Shown here: positions 1 to 7,821 of the stretch, one piece after another | Layout of the letters: every line of letters starts with the position of its first letter | Position numbering within the stretch: position 1 is the first letter of the stretch | Assembly: GCA_964610205.1 (NCBI GenBank) | Contig: CAZSVI010000037.1 | Span: 1-28,726, forward strand | Reading direction: 5' to 3' | DNA: 28,726 nt | Source of the DNA: CAZSVI01 sp964610205 | Lineage (GTDB): Bacteria > Bacillota > Clostridia > DSM-8532 | The notes under the pieces: generated by a model | The model's database searches: none | The model's input: only the letters and a program-made list of their open reading frames with translations | Told to the model about the DNA's origin: nothing | Program-made: the position numbers and the translations under genes

Positions 1-1
1 C

Positions 2-190
2 GAGGGTCCGACACCCGTAGATGAGATCATGGGGCGCGAAGGGTGGAAGGACATGAAGGCCATCAAAAACGGTATGATATTAAACGCCGATTCCAATGAG
101 ATATCAAGACCCGGTCCACGGCTGGCGGATGCTATTGTCACATTGTATCGATTTTTTTATGAGAGCGAAGCTCTTGAACCCGCCGCATAA
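2..190 (+). CDS. btuF: Corrinoid ABC transporter substrate-binding protein, C-terminal end (partial)
   Basis: The window opens inside an ORF that ends with TAA at 188-190, leaving 62 visible residues. The fragment includes the motif RPGPRLADAI near its end, which is typical of the last helices of class III (BtuF/FhuD/FecB-type) periplasmic binding proteins. In Gram-positive bacteria these are lipoproteins that deliver cobamides, haem or siderophores to a BtuCD-type transporter. The two genes that follow are exactly such a permease and ATPase, and after them come only cobamide salvage genes, so a corrinoid substrate is the best inference. The N-terminus, signal peptide and lipobox lie outside the window. 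The family assignment is fairly sure; the substrate rests on context. Confidence 0.72.
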   Translation, partial: EGPTPVDEIMGREGWKDMKAIKNGMILNADSNEISRPGPRLADAIVTLYRFFYESEALEPAA

Positions 191-206
191 AAATTGGAAT
201 TAATTA

Positions 207-231
207 AAGGGGATGTCCTGACATCCCTTCT
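207..231 (+). terminator. Hairpin after btuF, possible terminator or attenuator
   Basis: AAGGGGATGT pairs with ACATCCCTT around a CCTG loop, with one bulged G, and TTCTTT follows. It lies 17 bases after the btuF stop. The U-rich tail is short, so termination may be partial. This would give more binding protein than permease, which is common in ABC import operons. A second promoter before btuC is also possible but none was clear. Confidence 0.5.
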
Positions 232-364
232 TTAAAGAATTGTTTGAGCGATCATCTGAAAAATGATGGCACAATGTCAAGTCTAAAACCTTATTACTTT
301 TCGTTGTTGTTCTATCTATATTTCGATCGGACTAGACATGATACTGATTACAATGGGTGATGGG

Positions 365-1390
365 ATGAGAAAAAGGCTCGAAGGTTTCAAGCTTATTGAA
401 TATACTTTGTTCGGTGTCGTTATGTTCTTAGTGATGCTGTTGTGTGTATGTGCCGGCAGCGTCAGCATACCTGTCGGGAACACGCTTACTGCCATTTGGA
501 ACACACTGTTTGGTATGCCCATACCCGAAGGCACATCCATTATCGTATTTGTACGCTTGCCCCGTGTATTTTGCGTGGCACTGGTGGGAGCCTCTCTTTC
601 TCTTTGCGGTGGAGCGATGCAGGGGCTCTTAAGAAATCCTCTGGCAGACGGCTCTACCCTTGGTGTATCCTCCGGCGCTTCACTTGGTGCGGTATTAGCC
701 ATCGCTTTCGGAATAACTATTCCGGGAATTCAATTCGGAGGTACCATGGCCATGGCCATGCTGTTTGCGTTTTTATCGCTGGTGGTTATCCTTTCGCTGG
801 CGTATAAGCTGGACTACTCCCTATCAACAAATACGATCATCCTTATTGGAGTGATATTCACCATGTTTGCACACAGCATCATAAGCCTGATTATTACCTT
901 TGCGGGTGAAAAAATTAAATCCATCATGTTTTGGACGATGGGTTCGTTCTCGGGCAGCAGCTATACGAACGCGCTGACATTGCTTATTGCGTTAATTCTG
1001 TTCGGCACTACCATTCTCCGGTATTCCCGTGAATTGAATGCTTTCGCAATCGGTGAGGACAATGCACGTCACGTAGGCGTGAATGTGAAAAAGGTAAAGC
1101 TCGTGGTAATGATTACCGTATCGGCACTAATCGGTGTGTGTGTGTCTATCGGTGGAACAATCGGATTTGTCGGGCTGGTCATACCGCATATGACACGTAT
1201 GATTGTCGGGCCCAACCATAAACGGATGCTTCCGGCATCTCTGTTTTCGGGTGCGACCTTCCTGATGCTTGCCGATCTTGTGGGACGGGTGATATTAAAT
1301 CCTCTGGAACTGCCCATTGGTGTTGTGACCTCTTTCATTGGTTCTATTGTGTTCATCTACATTTTCTACTCTACGAGAAAGGGAAATTAA
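365..1390 (+). CDS. btuC: Corrinoid ABC transporter permease (FecCD/BtuC family)
   Basis: This encodes an integral membrane permease of the FecCD family, about 341 residues with roughly ten hydrophobic helices and the usual family length. Family hallmarks are visible: LPRVFCVALVGASLSLCGGAMQGLLRNPLADGSTLGVSSGASLGA near the N-terminus, and GFVGLVIPHMTRMIVGPNH, which includes the coupling-helix region that contacts the ATPase. It would form the transmembrane channel of a BtuCD-type importer with the next gene. The reading frame opens at an ATG at 338. ATG 365 was preferred because GGGTGA lies just upstream and the protein then begins MRKRLEG, but the choice is uncertain. The ATPase gene starts 4 bases after the stop. 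Corrinoid specificity is inferred from the surrounding operon; haem or siderophore importers look alike. Confidence 0.87.
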   Translation: MRKRLEGFKLIEYTLFGVVMFLVMLLCVCAGSVSIPVGNTLTAIWNTLFGMPIPEGTSIIVFVRLPRVFCVALVGASLSLCGGAMQGLLRNPLADGSTLGVSSGASLGAVLAIAFGITIPGIQFGGTMAMAMLFAFLSLVVILSLAYKLDYSLSTNTIILIGVIFTMFAHSIISLIITFAGEKIKSIMFWTMGSFSGSSYTNALTLLIALILFGTTILRYSRELNAFAIGEDNARHVGVNVKKVKLVVMITVSALIGVCVSIGGTIGFVGLVIPHMTRMIVGPNHKRMLPASLFSGATFLMLADLVGRVILNPLELPIGVVTSFIGSIVFIYIFYSTRKGN

Positions 1391-1394
1391 AGTG

Positions 1395-2153
1395 ATGATG
1401 GAAGTGAAAAACCTGACTGTCAGTTACGGCAGCCTTACCATAGTAAAAAACGTAAGCTTTTCCCTCAGGGAAAAGCAATGGATGATGATCGTCGGACCAA
1501 ACGGCGCAGGTAAGTCCACCATTGTCAACGCCATATCGCAGGGGGTTCCCTATACAGGAAGTATATTGTTTGACGGCTTCGATATTTCCGGATACAAACC
1601 GCTGGTAATAGCGAAAAACATAGGCGTTCTCACACAGAGCCACCATATCGGGTATTCCTTTACAGTTGAAGAGGTGGTAAAGCTTGGCCGCTATGCGTAT
1701 ACACCGGGAATCTTTTCCTCATCTACCGATGAGGATGAGGAAAAGATCCATGCAGCCCTCGAATTTACCGGCATGCTCCCCTTTCGCTCCCATTCGGTGC
1801 TCACACTTTCGGGAGGTGAATTGCAAAGAACGTTCCTGGCCCAGATTTTTGCACAGGATCCGAAGCTTCTTATACTCGATGAACCCACAAACCATCTGGA
1901 TCTGGTTTATCAAAAACAGATTTTTGAGCTTATCAGGGAATGGACAAAGAATACAGGACGTGCCGTGATTTCGGTGGTTCACGACCTGAGCCTGGCTAAA
2001 GCTTATGGAACGGATGCCGTTTTGCTTAACAAGGGCAGGTTAGTATCCTCGGGAACCATTTCTGAGGTATTAACCGGCGATAATCTGGAATCGGCTTATT
2101 CTATGGATGTTCATCATTGGATGCGGGAAATGCTTTCTCAATGGCAATCTTAA
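1395..2153 (+). CDS. btuD: Corrinoid ABC transporter ATP-binding protein (BtuD/FecE type)
   Basis: A cytoplasmic ABC ATPase of 252 residues that powers the BtuC-type permease. Walker A is GPNGAGKST (about residues 34-42), the Q-loop region is VLTQSHH, the signature is LSGGE, Walker B with D-loop is LLILDEPTNHLDL, and the H-loop is VVHD. This is the standard domain order for the FecE/BtuD/HmuV group. The open frame extends upstream into btuC. ATG 1395 (or the adjacent ATG 1398) was chosen because GGG at 1381-1383 is placed as a ribosome binding site and the protein then starts directly with the ABC fold (MMEVKNLTVSYG). cobT begins 15 bases after the stop, consistent with one transcript. Confidence 0.88.
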   Translation: MMEVKNLTVSYGSLTIVKNVSFSLREKQWMMIVGPNGAGKSTIVNAISQGVPYTGSILFDGFDISGYKPLVIAKNIGVLTQSHHIGYSFTVEEVVKLGRYAYTPGIFSSSTDEDEEKIHAALEFTGMLPFRSHSVLTLSGGELQRTFLAQIFAQDPKLLILDEPTNHLDLVYQKQIFELIREWTKNTGRAVISVVHDLSLAKAYGTDAVLLNKGRLVSSGTISEVLTGDNLESAYSMDVHHWMREMLSQWQS

Positions 2154-2168
2154 CAGGAGGTCATATTA

Positions 2169-3206
2169 ATGGATTTTACTATTCTGAACAAACAAATACC
2201 CCCGCCGGACAGCGAGGCTGCAACCAGAGCACTGGCGCGCTGGAACAATATCGCAAAACCGACAGGAAGCCTCGGACAGTTGGAGGATATGGTAGTAAGG
2301 CTTGCGGCGCTAAGATCGGATGAGGATGTCCGTTTGGAAAAGAGAGCGGTACTTGTTCTGTGTGCGGATAATGGAGTGGTGGCTCAGGGTATTGCGCAAA
2401 CACCGCCTGAAATTACCGCGACAATGGCTGAATTCATTGCCCGGGGCCGATCTTCCGTGTGCTGTATGGCCCGCATGGCACGGGCGGATGTGTTAACCGT
2501 GGATATGGGGATGTTCCGGCGCGTTGATGCCAAGGGGCTGCTTGACAGGCGGATTGCAAATGGAACACGGGATATCAGCCTGGGTGCCGCAATGACAAAG
2601 GAACAGGCAAACCAGGCCATACAAGAGGGTATTGATTTGGTTCGTTGCTGTAAAAACCAGGGCTATCAAATTCTTGCAACCGGCGAGATGGGTATTGGTA
2701 ACACGACAACATCAAGCGCTATCGCCTCGGTATTGCTTAACCGTTCTTCCGATGAAATGACAGGAAGAGGTGCCGGGCTTTCCGACGCGGGGTTTAAAAA
2801 CAAAAAAACGGTTATCCGGCGTGCTATAACCATCAATAAACCCGACCCCGATGATGCTATGGATGTACTGCATAAGCTTGGCGGTTTCGATATCGCCGGC
2901 ATGTGCGGGATTTTTATAGGAGGTGGGCTGTATCGCATGCCCATTGTGATTGACGGTTTTATTAGCGCGGTCAGTGCATTGGCTGCCGCCCGCCTTTGTC
3001 CGGCAGCATCTTCATGTATGTTTCCAAGTCATATTTCCGCCGAGCCTGCCGCCAGCCTTGTATTGTCTGCCCTTGGTTTGAAGCCGCTGATAGACGCAGG
3101 CATGCGGCTTGGCGAGGGTACCGGTGCAGTTGCTGTTCTACCGTTATTGGATATGGCGCTGGAAGTTTATCATGAATTGATGACTTTTGCGGATATAGGG
3201 ATGTAA
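2169..3206 (+). CDS. cobT: Nicotinate-nucleotide--dimethylbenzimidazole phosphoribosyltransferase
   Basis: CobT transfers phosphoribose from nicotinate mononucleotide to a lower-ligand base such as 5,6-dimethylbenzimidazole, giving alpha-ribazole 5'-phosphate for the nucleotide loop of cobamides. The 345-residue length fits the family. The N-terminal part has the family pattern ARWNNIAKPTGSLGQLED. TGEMGIGNTT and the C-terminal GEGTGA motif are present; Glu316 in the latter matches the proposed catalytic base of Salmonella CobT. A strong AGGAGG just after the btuD stop sets the ATG at 2169. cobU follows after 2 bases. CobT enzymes accept various benzimidazoles and purines, so the actual lower ligand cannot be read from the sequence. 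Confidence 0.95.
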   Translation: MDFTILNKQIPPPDSEAATRALARWNNIAKPTGSLGQLEDMVVRLAALRSDEDVRLEKRAVLVLCADNGVVAQGIAQTPPEITATMAEFIARGRSSVCCMARMARADVLTVDMGMFRRVDAKGLLDRRIANGTRDISLGAAMTKEQANQAIQEGIDLVRCCKNQGYQILATGEMGIGNTTTSSAIASVLLNRSSDEMTGRGAGLSDAGFKNKKTVIRRAITINKPDPDDAMDVLHKLGGFDIAGMCGIFIGGGLYRMPIVIDGFISAVSALAAARLCPAASSCMFPSHISAEPAASLVLSALGLKPLIDAGMRLGEGTGAVAVLPLLDMALEVYHELMTFADIGM

Positions 3207-3208
3207 CC

Positions 3209-3730
3209 ATGGAAATTTTAGTAATCGGCGGTACCGCCTCCGGGAAAAGTGAATATGCCGAAACTCTGGCGATGCAATACCGTCCCCCACGGTGCTATAT
3301 TGCCACGATGATGTCCGGCGATGCCGAAAGTCTGACCAGAATTGAGCGTCATCAGAAGATACGCGCCGAAAAAGGTTTCATCACCATAGAACGGTATACC
3401 GATCTGGCGGAGCTGCGCTTGCCGCCTTGCAACACTGTGCTTCTGGAATGCCTGGGTAATCTCGTGGCAAATGAGCTATTCACCCCGGATGGCGCCGGTG
3501 AATGGGTTGCCGGTACAATATTATCCGGTTTTGCCGCGCTCCGGAACCAGTACGGTAACCTGATTGTCGTAACAAATGATGTGTTTGGAGACGGTAATAT
3601 TTATCACAACGGTACACAGCGTTATCTTGAAACCTTAGGTTCATTGAACCGGGTACTTGCGGAGCGTTTTGACCGAGTGATTGAAGTGGTATGCGGAATA
3701 CCGATTCTTTTAAAGGGGGGAATACCATGA
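3209..3730 (+). CDS. cobU: Adenosylcobinamide kinase / adenosylcobinamide-phosphate guanylyltransferase
   Basis: A bifunctional cytoplasmic enzyme that phosphorylates adenosylcobinamide and then transfers GMP to give adenosylcobinamide-GDP. The 173 residues match full-length CobU. The P-loop GGTASGKS spans residues 7-14. RIERHQKIR contains His48, the position of the guanylylated histidine (His46 in Salmonella). VLLECLGNLVANE is the Walker B region, and NDVFGDG followed by a C-terminal CGIP complete the fold. AGGG at about 3197 serves as ribosome binding site. Its TGA stop overlaps the ATG of cobS (ATGA at 3727), so the two are translationally coupled. All catalytic landmarks are intact, unlike the second CobU-like gene downstream. 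Confidence 0.95.
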   Translation: MEILVIGGTASGKSEYAETLAMQYRPPRCYIATMMSGDAESLTRIERHQKIRAEKGFITIERYTDLAELRLPPCNTVLLECLGNLVANELFTPDGAGEWVAGTILSGFAALRNQYGNLIVVTNDVFGDGNIYHNGTQRYLETLGSLNRVLAERFDRVIEVVCGIPILLKGGIP

Positions 3731-4512
3731 ACATAATCAAAACCATTGGTCTGGCGTTTGCCATGTTTTCCCGTATTCCAATGGTACGCATTGATTGGAA
3801 CAAAGGCGGTATGCGCTATATGCTGTGCGCATTTCCCCTGGTAGGTCTTGTGATTGGTCTTGCATTGTGGGCTTGGGCAGGGATATGCGGTTTATTCCAT
3901 ATCGGTACGCAGATGCTTGCAGCGGGTCTAACCCTTATACCTGTTATGATAACCGGAGGTATTCATCTGGATGGCTTTTGCGATACGGTGGATGCGCTGT
4001 CCAGCCGCGCTTCGCCCGAACGCAAGCGTGAGATCCTGAAAGATCCGCATACCGGAGCTTTTGCGGTTATCAGCATTGTTGTTTATTTCCTGATGTATTT
4101 TGGAATTTGCACAGAGCTTTGCAGAGATCTTGGTAAATACACAACCACCCTTCCACTTCTTGTTTATATGCATATGACAACCCGTACGGCAAGCGGCCTG
4201 TCAGTTATTTACTTTCCGTCAAGCCGTACAAAAGGATTATTGGACACTTTCCGGGAATCAGCCGACAGAAAACGGGTGGCTGTAGTGCTTCTTGTCATGC
4301 TGGCACTATGTTTTACAGGTCTTCTGATGACGGATTGGGTGACGGGTGCTGGAATGGCGGCGGCTTCTCTGGTTTGCGGGATATATTTGTTCTTTATGTC
4401 CAGACGGCAGTTCGACGGCATGAGCGGGGATCTCGCGGGGTATTTGCTGCAGCTTTCAGAGCTTTCCATGCTTGCGGTATTAGTCATGATACAAAAGGTG
4501 GTTTTGTTATGA
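3727..4512 (+). CDS. cobS: Adenosylcobinamide-GDP ribazoletransferase (cobalamin synthase)
   Basis: CobS is the integral membrane enzyme that joins adenosylcobinamide-GDP to alpha-ribazole (or its phosphate), closing the nucleotide loop. At 261 residues it has the expected length and several hydrophobic helices. The family signature GGIHLDGFCDTVDAL with its acidic residues is present, followed by SRASPERKREILKDPHTGAF, and the C-terminal part has GDLAGYLLQLSEL. The frame is open further upstream. ATG 3727 was chosen because AAGGGGGG sits just upstream and the start overlaps the cobU stop. Its own stop overlaps the start of the next gene in another ATGA, continuing the coupled series. Confidence 0.93.
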   Translation: MNIIKTIGLAFAMFSRIPMVRIDWNKGGMRYMLCAFPLVGLVIGLALWAWAGICGLFHIGTQMLAAGLTLIPVMITGGIHLDGFCDTVDALSSRASPERKREILKDPHTGAFAVISIVVYFLMYFGICTELCRDLGKYTTTLPLLVYMHMTTRTASGLSVIYFPSSRTKGLLDTFRESADRKRVAVVLLVMLALCFTGLLMTDWVTGAGMAAASLVCGIYLFFMSRRQFDGMSGDLAGYLLQLSELSMLAVLVMIQKVVLL

Positions 4513-4886
4513 TACTTGTTATTGGAGGGCTTGCTTCCGGCAAAAGGGAATATGTTAAAAATGAATATGGCTATCATGATTCCGATATGGCGGATGGAGT
4601 GATAAACGATAAGCCGGTACTGTATAATTTACAGAATCTTGTCGCCAAAGCTCCTGAAGATGCGCAAGTGTTGGTTCCGGCGCTGCTTCAGAAGGAAGCT
4701 GTTATCTGTAATGAAGTGGGATGCGGCATTGTACCGATATTGCAGAATGAACGGTTGGCCCGTGAAGCCACAGGCAGATTATGTATAGAATTGGCCAAGT
4801 ACGCGCACCGCGTAATACGGCTCCAATGCGGCATCCCTTCTGTTATTAAGGCGCAAGGAGACGGTTCTCGTACATCAAAAATATAG
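4509..4886 (+). CDS. Short CobU-like protein with a degenerate P-loop
   Basis: A 125-residue protein whose start overlaps the cobS stop (ATGA). It resembles a CobU from which the middle has been removed. It opens with MILVIGGLASGKREY, a CobU-type P-loop, and ends with NEVGCGIVPI, REATGRLCIELAKYAHRV and LQCGIPSVIK, all resembling the C-terminal half of CobU. Two key elements are absent: the P-loop Ser/Thr after GK is Arg13, and there is no RxxxH segment for guanylylation. Full CobU is about 175-185 residues. The enzyme activities are therefore probably lost. It may be a partner or regulator of CobU, or a decaying copy; the clean coupling and intact frame argue for a maintained role. The function is unknown. 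Confidence 0.75.
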   Translation: MILVIGGLASGKREYVKNEYGYHDSDMADGVINDKPVLYNLQNLVAKAPEDAQVLVPALLQKEAVICNEVGCGIVPILQNERLAREATGRLCIELAKYAHRVIRLQCGIPSVIKAQGDGSRTSKI

Positions 4887-5013
4887 TGAAGTCCGAAGAT
4901 GGCTTCCGCCCCACCTCTTCAGATGGAACATGTAAACACTGACGCAAGTAACGGATAATTAAGCAGGTGTTCGCGGTTAGCAGAGGGATTGTGGAAAAAG
5001 TAAGTTGGGGATA

Positions 5014-5040
5014 GCGTATGCGGGAGCTGTCCGCATTCGC
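5014..5040 (+). other. Hairpin in the 5' region of cobC
   Basis: GCGTATGCGG pairs with CCGCATTCGC around a GAGCTGT loop, with one mismatch. It ends 2 bases before the AAGGG ribosome binding site of cobC. It sits in the only sizeable gap (168 bases) of an otherwise coupled operon, so it could tune cobC translation or mark an mRNA processing point. No cobalamin riboswitch consensus was found here. Confidence 0.35.
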
Positions 5041-5054
5041 TCAAGGGTAGATTT

Positions 5055-5657
5055 ATGGAAGTTATATTGCTTCGGCATGGGCAAACTGTCGGAAACCTTT
5101 TAAAACGATATATTGGCCGAACTGACGAGCCGCTCTGCGATGCAGGAATTGACACAATTCGCCGAACAGGAGTATTCCCTTCGGTAGAGCGTGTTTATGT
5201 GAGCCCCTTGCTGCGTACGCGGCAAACCGCTAAGCTGCTGTTTCCGAATGCGGAGCAGGTGGCTGTGGAGAATTTGAAAGAAATGGATTTCGGTGATTTT
5301 GAGGGTCGGTCTGCGGCAGATATGGAAAATGATATGGAATACCGCGCCTGGGTAGAGGGGATGTGTCTGCCGGCATGTCCCAACGGCGAAGCCGTGAATG
5401 GATTTATGACGCGTACCCGCGCTGCGTTTGAAGAAATAGTAAGCAAAGAAATCGCATACGGGAACAAGCAGCTTATCATCGTAGGACACGGAGGCAATAT
5501 CATGGCCATCATGAGCCGTCATGCTGAACCTGAGCGTCCCATTTATCAATGGTTTGTGAAAAACGGCTGCGGGTATCGCGCCTTCCTTGATGAAGCTACC
5601 TGGACGGACTGTCCTGAATTTGCTCGTTTTGAACCTTTGGAGGCACAGAATATATGA
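5055..5657 (+). CDS. cobC: Histidine phosphatase, probable alpha-ribazole phosphatase
   Basis: A 200-residue member of the phosphoglycerate-mutase-like histidine phosphatase superfamily. LLRHGQT contains the phosphorylated His8, SPLLRTRQTA carries the second conserved Arg, a central LKEMDFGDFEG is typical of the CobC/PhoE group, and GHGGNIMAIM holds the second catalytic His. In cobamide operons this enzyme removes phosphate from alpha-ribazole 5'-phosphate or from adenosylcobalamin 5'-phosphate, the last step of the loop assembly. AAGGG precedes ATG 5055. Its TGA overlaps the ATG of cbiB, which supports the pathway assignment over a general phosphatase. The family alone would not fix the substrate. 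Confidence 0.85.
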   Translation: MEVILLRHGQTVGNLLKRYIGRTDEPLCDAGIDTIRRTGVFPSVERVYVSPLLRTRQTAKLLFPNAEQVAVENLKEMDFGDFEGRSAADMENDMEYRAWVEGMCLPACPNGEAVNGFMTRTRAAFEEIVSKEIAYGNKQLIIVGHGGNIMAIMSRHAEPERPIYQWFVKNGCGYRAFLDEATWTDCPEFARFEPLEAQNI

Positions 5658-6616
5658 TGCACCTTATTTCGTTTGTGATTGGTTTTGTGATGGATTTACT
5701 GTTTGGAGATCCCCATGGTTTTCCACACATCGTTGTGGGCATGGGAAAGATGATCACTTGTTTTGAGAATAATTTACGCAAGGTTTTCCCCAAAACCCAA
5801 AAGGGTGAACTATTGGGCGGTATTGTACTGGCAATGCTTGTACCCGCGCTTTCGGCGGGTGCGATATGGGGTGTGTTGTATATATGTAAACAAATACACC
5901 CGGTATTGACATTGCTTATCGAAAGCCTGGTCGTATGGCAATGCCTGGCACTGCGCTCGCTTCGGGACGAGAGCATGGCGGTGCATGCCGGGCTGAAAAA
6001 AAAAGATTGGGATGCCGCCCGGGCGGCTGTCGGCAGGATTGTCGGCCGTGATACCGAAACCCTGGACAATGCGGGTGTAACCCGCGCGGCAGTAGAGACT
6101 GTAGCCGAGAATACAAGCGACGGTGTGATCGCGCCGCTTTTGTTCCTTGCCATTGGCGGCGCGCCATTGGGTGTGTTTTATAAAGCCGTGAATACCATGG
6201 ACAGCATGGTAGGCTATAAGAACTGCAGGTATCTGTATTTTGGCAGAACCGCCGCAAGGCTGGATGATGCGTTAAACTTTTTTCCTGCCCGCATTGCTGC
6301 AATATTGATGGTGCTTGCGGCTTTTTTGTCCGGAGAAGACGGCAGAAATGCCTGGCGTATTCTCCGGCGTGACCGCTGCAATCATAAAAGCCCCAATTCC
6401 GCTCATACGGAAGCGGCCTGTGCAGGAGCGCTTCACATACGGCTTGGCGGGGATTCGTATTACTTCGGAGAGCTGGTGCATAAGCCTGCCATCGGCGACG
6501 ATGACCATCCCGTAAAGTATGGGGATATTTACCGTGCCACCCGGCTGTTGTATTGGACGTCTTCTATCTGTTTCCTGCTGTGCGCGGTAACGAAAGGAAT
6601 GATTCTATGGCTTTAA
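5654..6616 (+). CDS. cbiB: Adenosylcobinamide-phosphate synthase
   Basis: CbiB (CobD in the Pseudomonas nomenclature) is a membrane protein that attaches aminopropanol phosphate to adenosylcobyric acid by an ATP-dependent amide bond. The 320-residue length fits. Family motifs include MDLLFGDPHGFPHIVVGMGK at the N-terminus, VAENTSDGVIAPL, YKAVNTMDSMVGYKN and DDALNFFPARIAA in the middle, and SPNSAHTEAACAGAL with GDDD-like residues near the C-terminus. It overlaps the cobC stop by 4 bases and the cobD start by 10 bases. In this salvage operon it would act downstream of CbiZ, taking cobyric acid back to cobinamide phosphate with the amine made by CobD. Confidence 0.94.
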   Translation: MMHLISFVIGFVMDLLFGDPHGFPHIVVGMGKMITCFENNLRKVFPKTQKGELLGGIVLAMLVPALSAGAIWGVLYICKQIHPVLTLLIESLVVWQCLALRSLRDESMAVHAGLKKKDWDAARAAVGRIVGRDTETLDNAGVTRAAVETVAENTSDGVIAPLLFLAIGGAPLGVFYKAVNTMDSMVGYKNCRYLYFGRTAARLDDALNFFPARIAAILMVLAAFLSGEDGRNAWRILRRDRCNHKSPNSAHTEAACAGALHIRLGGDSYYFGELVHKPAIGDDDHPVKYGDIYRATRLLYWTSSICFLLCAVTKGMILWL

Positions 6617-7659
6617 TACACGGGGGAGATACCGAGAGTTTTTATTTTGAATACGGATACCCGCCTCTTGATTTTTCAGCATGCTGTAATCCACTGGGTG
6701 TACCCGCCGGGGTGAAACAAGCTATCCGGGAAGCCATCTGTGATTCGGATGTCTATCCCGATCCGCTGTGCAGACGTCTATGCGCCGCAATCGCAGCCCA
6801 TGAGCGTGTTTTATCCGAACAGGTATTATGCGGCAATGGTTCATCCGACCTCATATTCAGGCTTGCACTGGCTTTGAAGCCAAGACGGGCCATGGTGACC
6901 GCGCCGACCTTTGCCGAATATGAGACGGCGCTTGAAACTGTTGGCTGTGAAGTGTTCCAGTATCTTCTTCATAAACAGGATGGGTTTACCGTTACGGATA
7001 ACATCCTTGAAAAACTAACCCCGGAAACAGATATGCTGTTTCTTTGCAACCCCAACAACCCCACCGGGCTTGTAATGGATTCACTATTGCTTCAGCGTAT
7101 TCTGGCAGTCTGTGAAAAGAACGGTACACTTCTGGTTATGGATGAATGCTTTAACGGATTTTTAGATAAACCCGAAGCCTTTTCATTGAAAAAAGAGATA
7201 AACACTTATCGGAATCTGATAATTCTTAAAGCTTTTACAAAGTTATATGGTATGGCGGGTATTCGACTTGGTTACTGCATTACGGATAATAAAGAGATTA
7301 TTGAGAAAATTCGAAAAGCAGGACAACCGTGGGCTGTATCATCACTGGCGCAGGCAGCGGGTATCCGGGCCATGAGTGAGGATGAATATGTGCGGAAAGC
7401 AAGAATGCTTATCCGGACGGAAAAATCCTATTTAACCGCAGCTTTGAAAGAACTCGGTATAATGGTTCTTGGGCATGACGCGAACTATATTTTCTTTTAT
7501 TCGGAAATACCCCGGCTGACAGAAGGTTTGTGCCATCAAGGCATCCTGATACGCGATTGCGGTAACTATAAAGGCCTCAGGCCGGGTTATTACCGCATTG
7601 CCGTACTAAACCACAATGAGAATACACGGTTGATAGAAGAAATAACCGCTTTAAAATAG
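6607..7659 (+). CDS. cobD: L-threonine-O-3-phosphate decarboxylase (PLP-dependent)
   Basis: CobD makes (R)-1-amino-2-propanol phosphate from threonine phosphate; CbiB couples this to cobyric acid. It belongs to the class I/II aminotransferase fold. The N-terminal HGG and DFSACCNPLG motifs are characteristic of CobD within that fold. NPNNPTG and DECFNGF bind PLP, and LKAFTKLYGMAGIRLGY supplies the Schiff-base lysine, Lys212 from this start. The frame is open upstream within cbiB, but AAAGGA at 6593-6598 and the start of homology point to ATG 6607, giving 350 residues. Histidinol-phosphate aminotransferase is the main look-alike; the context and HGG start favour CobD. It ends 12 bases before the small gene that follows. 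Confidence 0.92.
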   Translation: MALIHGGDTESFYFEYGYPPLDFSACCNPLGVPAGVKQAIREAICDSDVYPDPLCRRLCAAIAAHERVLSEQVLCGNGSSDLIFRLALALKPRRAMVTAPTFAEYETALETVGCEVFQYLLHKQDGFTVTDNILEKLTPETDMLFLCNPNNPTGLVMDSLLLQRILAVCEKNGTLLVMDECFNGFLDKPEAFSLKKEINTYRNLIILKAFTKLYGMAGIRLGYCITDNKEIIEKIRKAGQPWAVSSLAQAAGIRAMSEDEYVRKARMLIRTEKSYLTAALKELGIMVLGHDANYIFFYSEIPRLTEGLCHQGILIRDCGNYKGLRPGYYRIAVLNHNENTRLIEEITALK

Positions 7660-7671
7660 GAGGAGACAGTC

Positions 7672-7821
7672 GTGCCATATCTTCATCCGGATATTGATGA
7701 TGAAGACAGCCTAACTGCAACGCAATTCAAGCGGCAGCAGCATGATACGCTGGCTAACGTTTTACGGGCTGGCTTGAATATGGAACATATCTATAACATG
7801 GTTCAGGAAGGTGGTGTGTGA
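7672..7821 (+). CDS. Small acidic protein of unknown function between cobD and cbiZ
   Basis: A 49-residue ORF starting with GTG at 7672 behind a perfect TAGGAGGAGA ribosome binding site and ending in TGA, which overlaps the ATG of cbiZ by one base (TGATG). The product begins MPYLHPDIDDED and ends NMEHIYNMVQEGGV. It is acidic at the N-terminus with a likely amphipathic C-terminal helix. No signal peptide, membrane segment or metal-binding motif is visible and the family was not recognised. The strong ribosome site, tight spacing on both sides and coupling to cbiZ make it a real gene with good likelihood. A role as CbiZ or CobD partner is only a guess; it could also act as a translational coupler for cbiZ. 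Confidence 0.7.
   Translation: MPYLHPDIDDEDSLTATQFKRQQHDTLANVLRAGLNMEHIYNMVQEGGV

Noticed and set aside
4887..5054. Possible cobalamin riboswitch before cobC
   Set aside because: No B12-box or other conserved element of the cobalamin riboswitch could be found here or in 191-364; a riboswitch, if present, is probably upstream of btuF outside the window.
5596..6153. Minus-strand ORF of 185 codons opposite cbiB
   Set aside because: It is antisense to clear CbiB motifs and has no supporting start signal.
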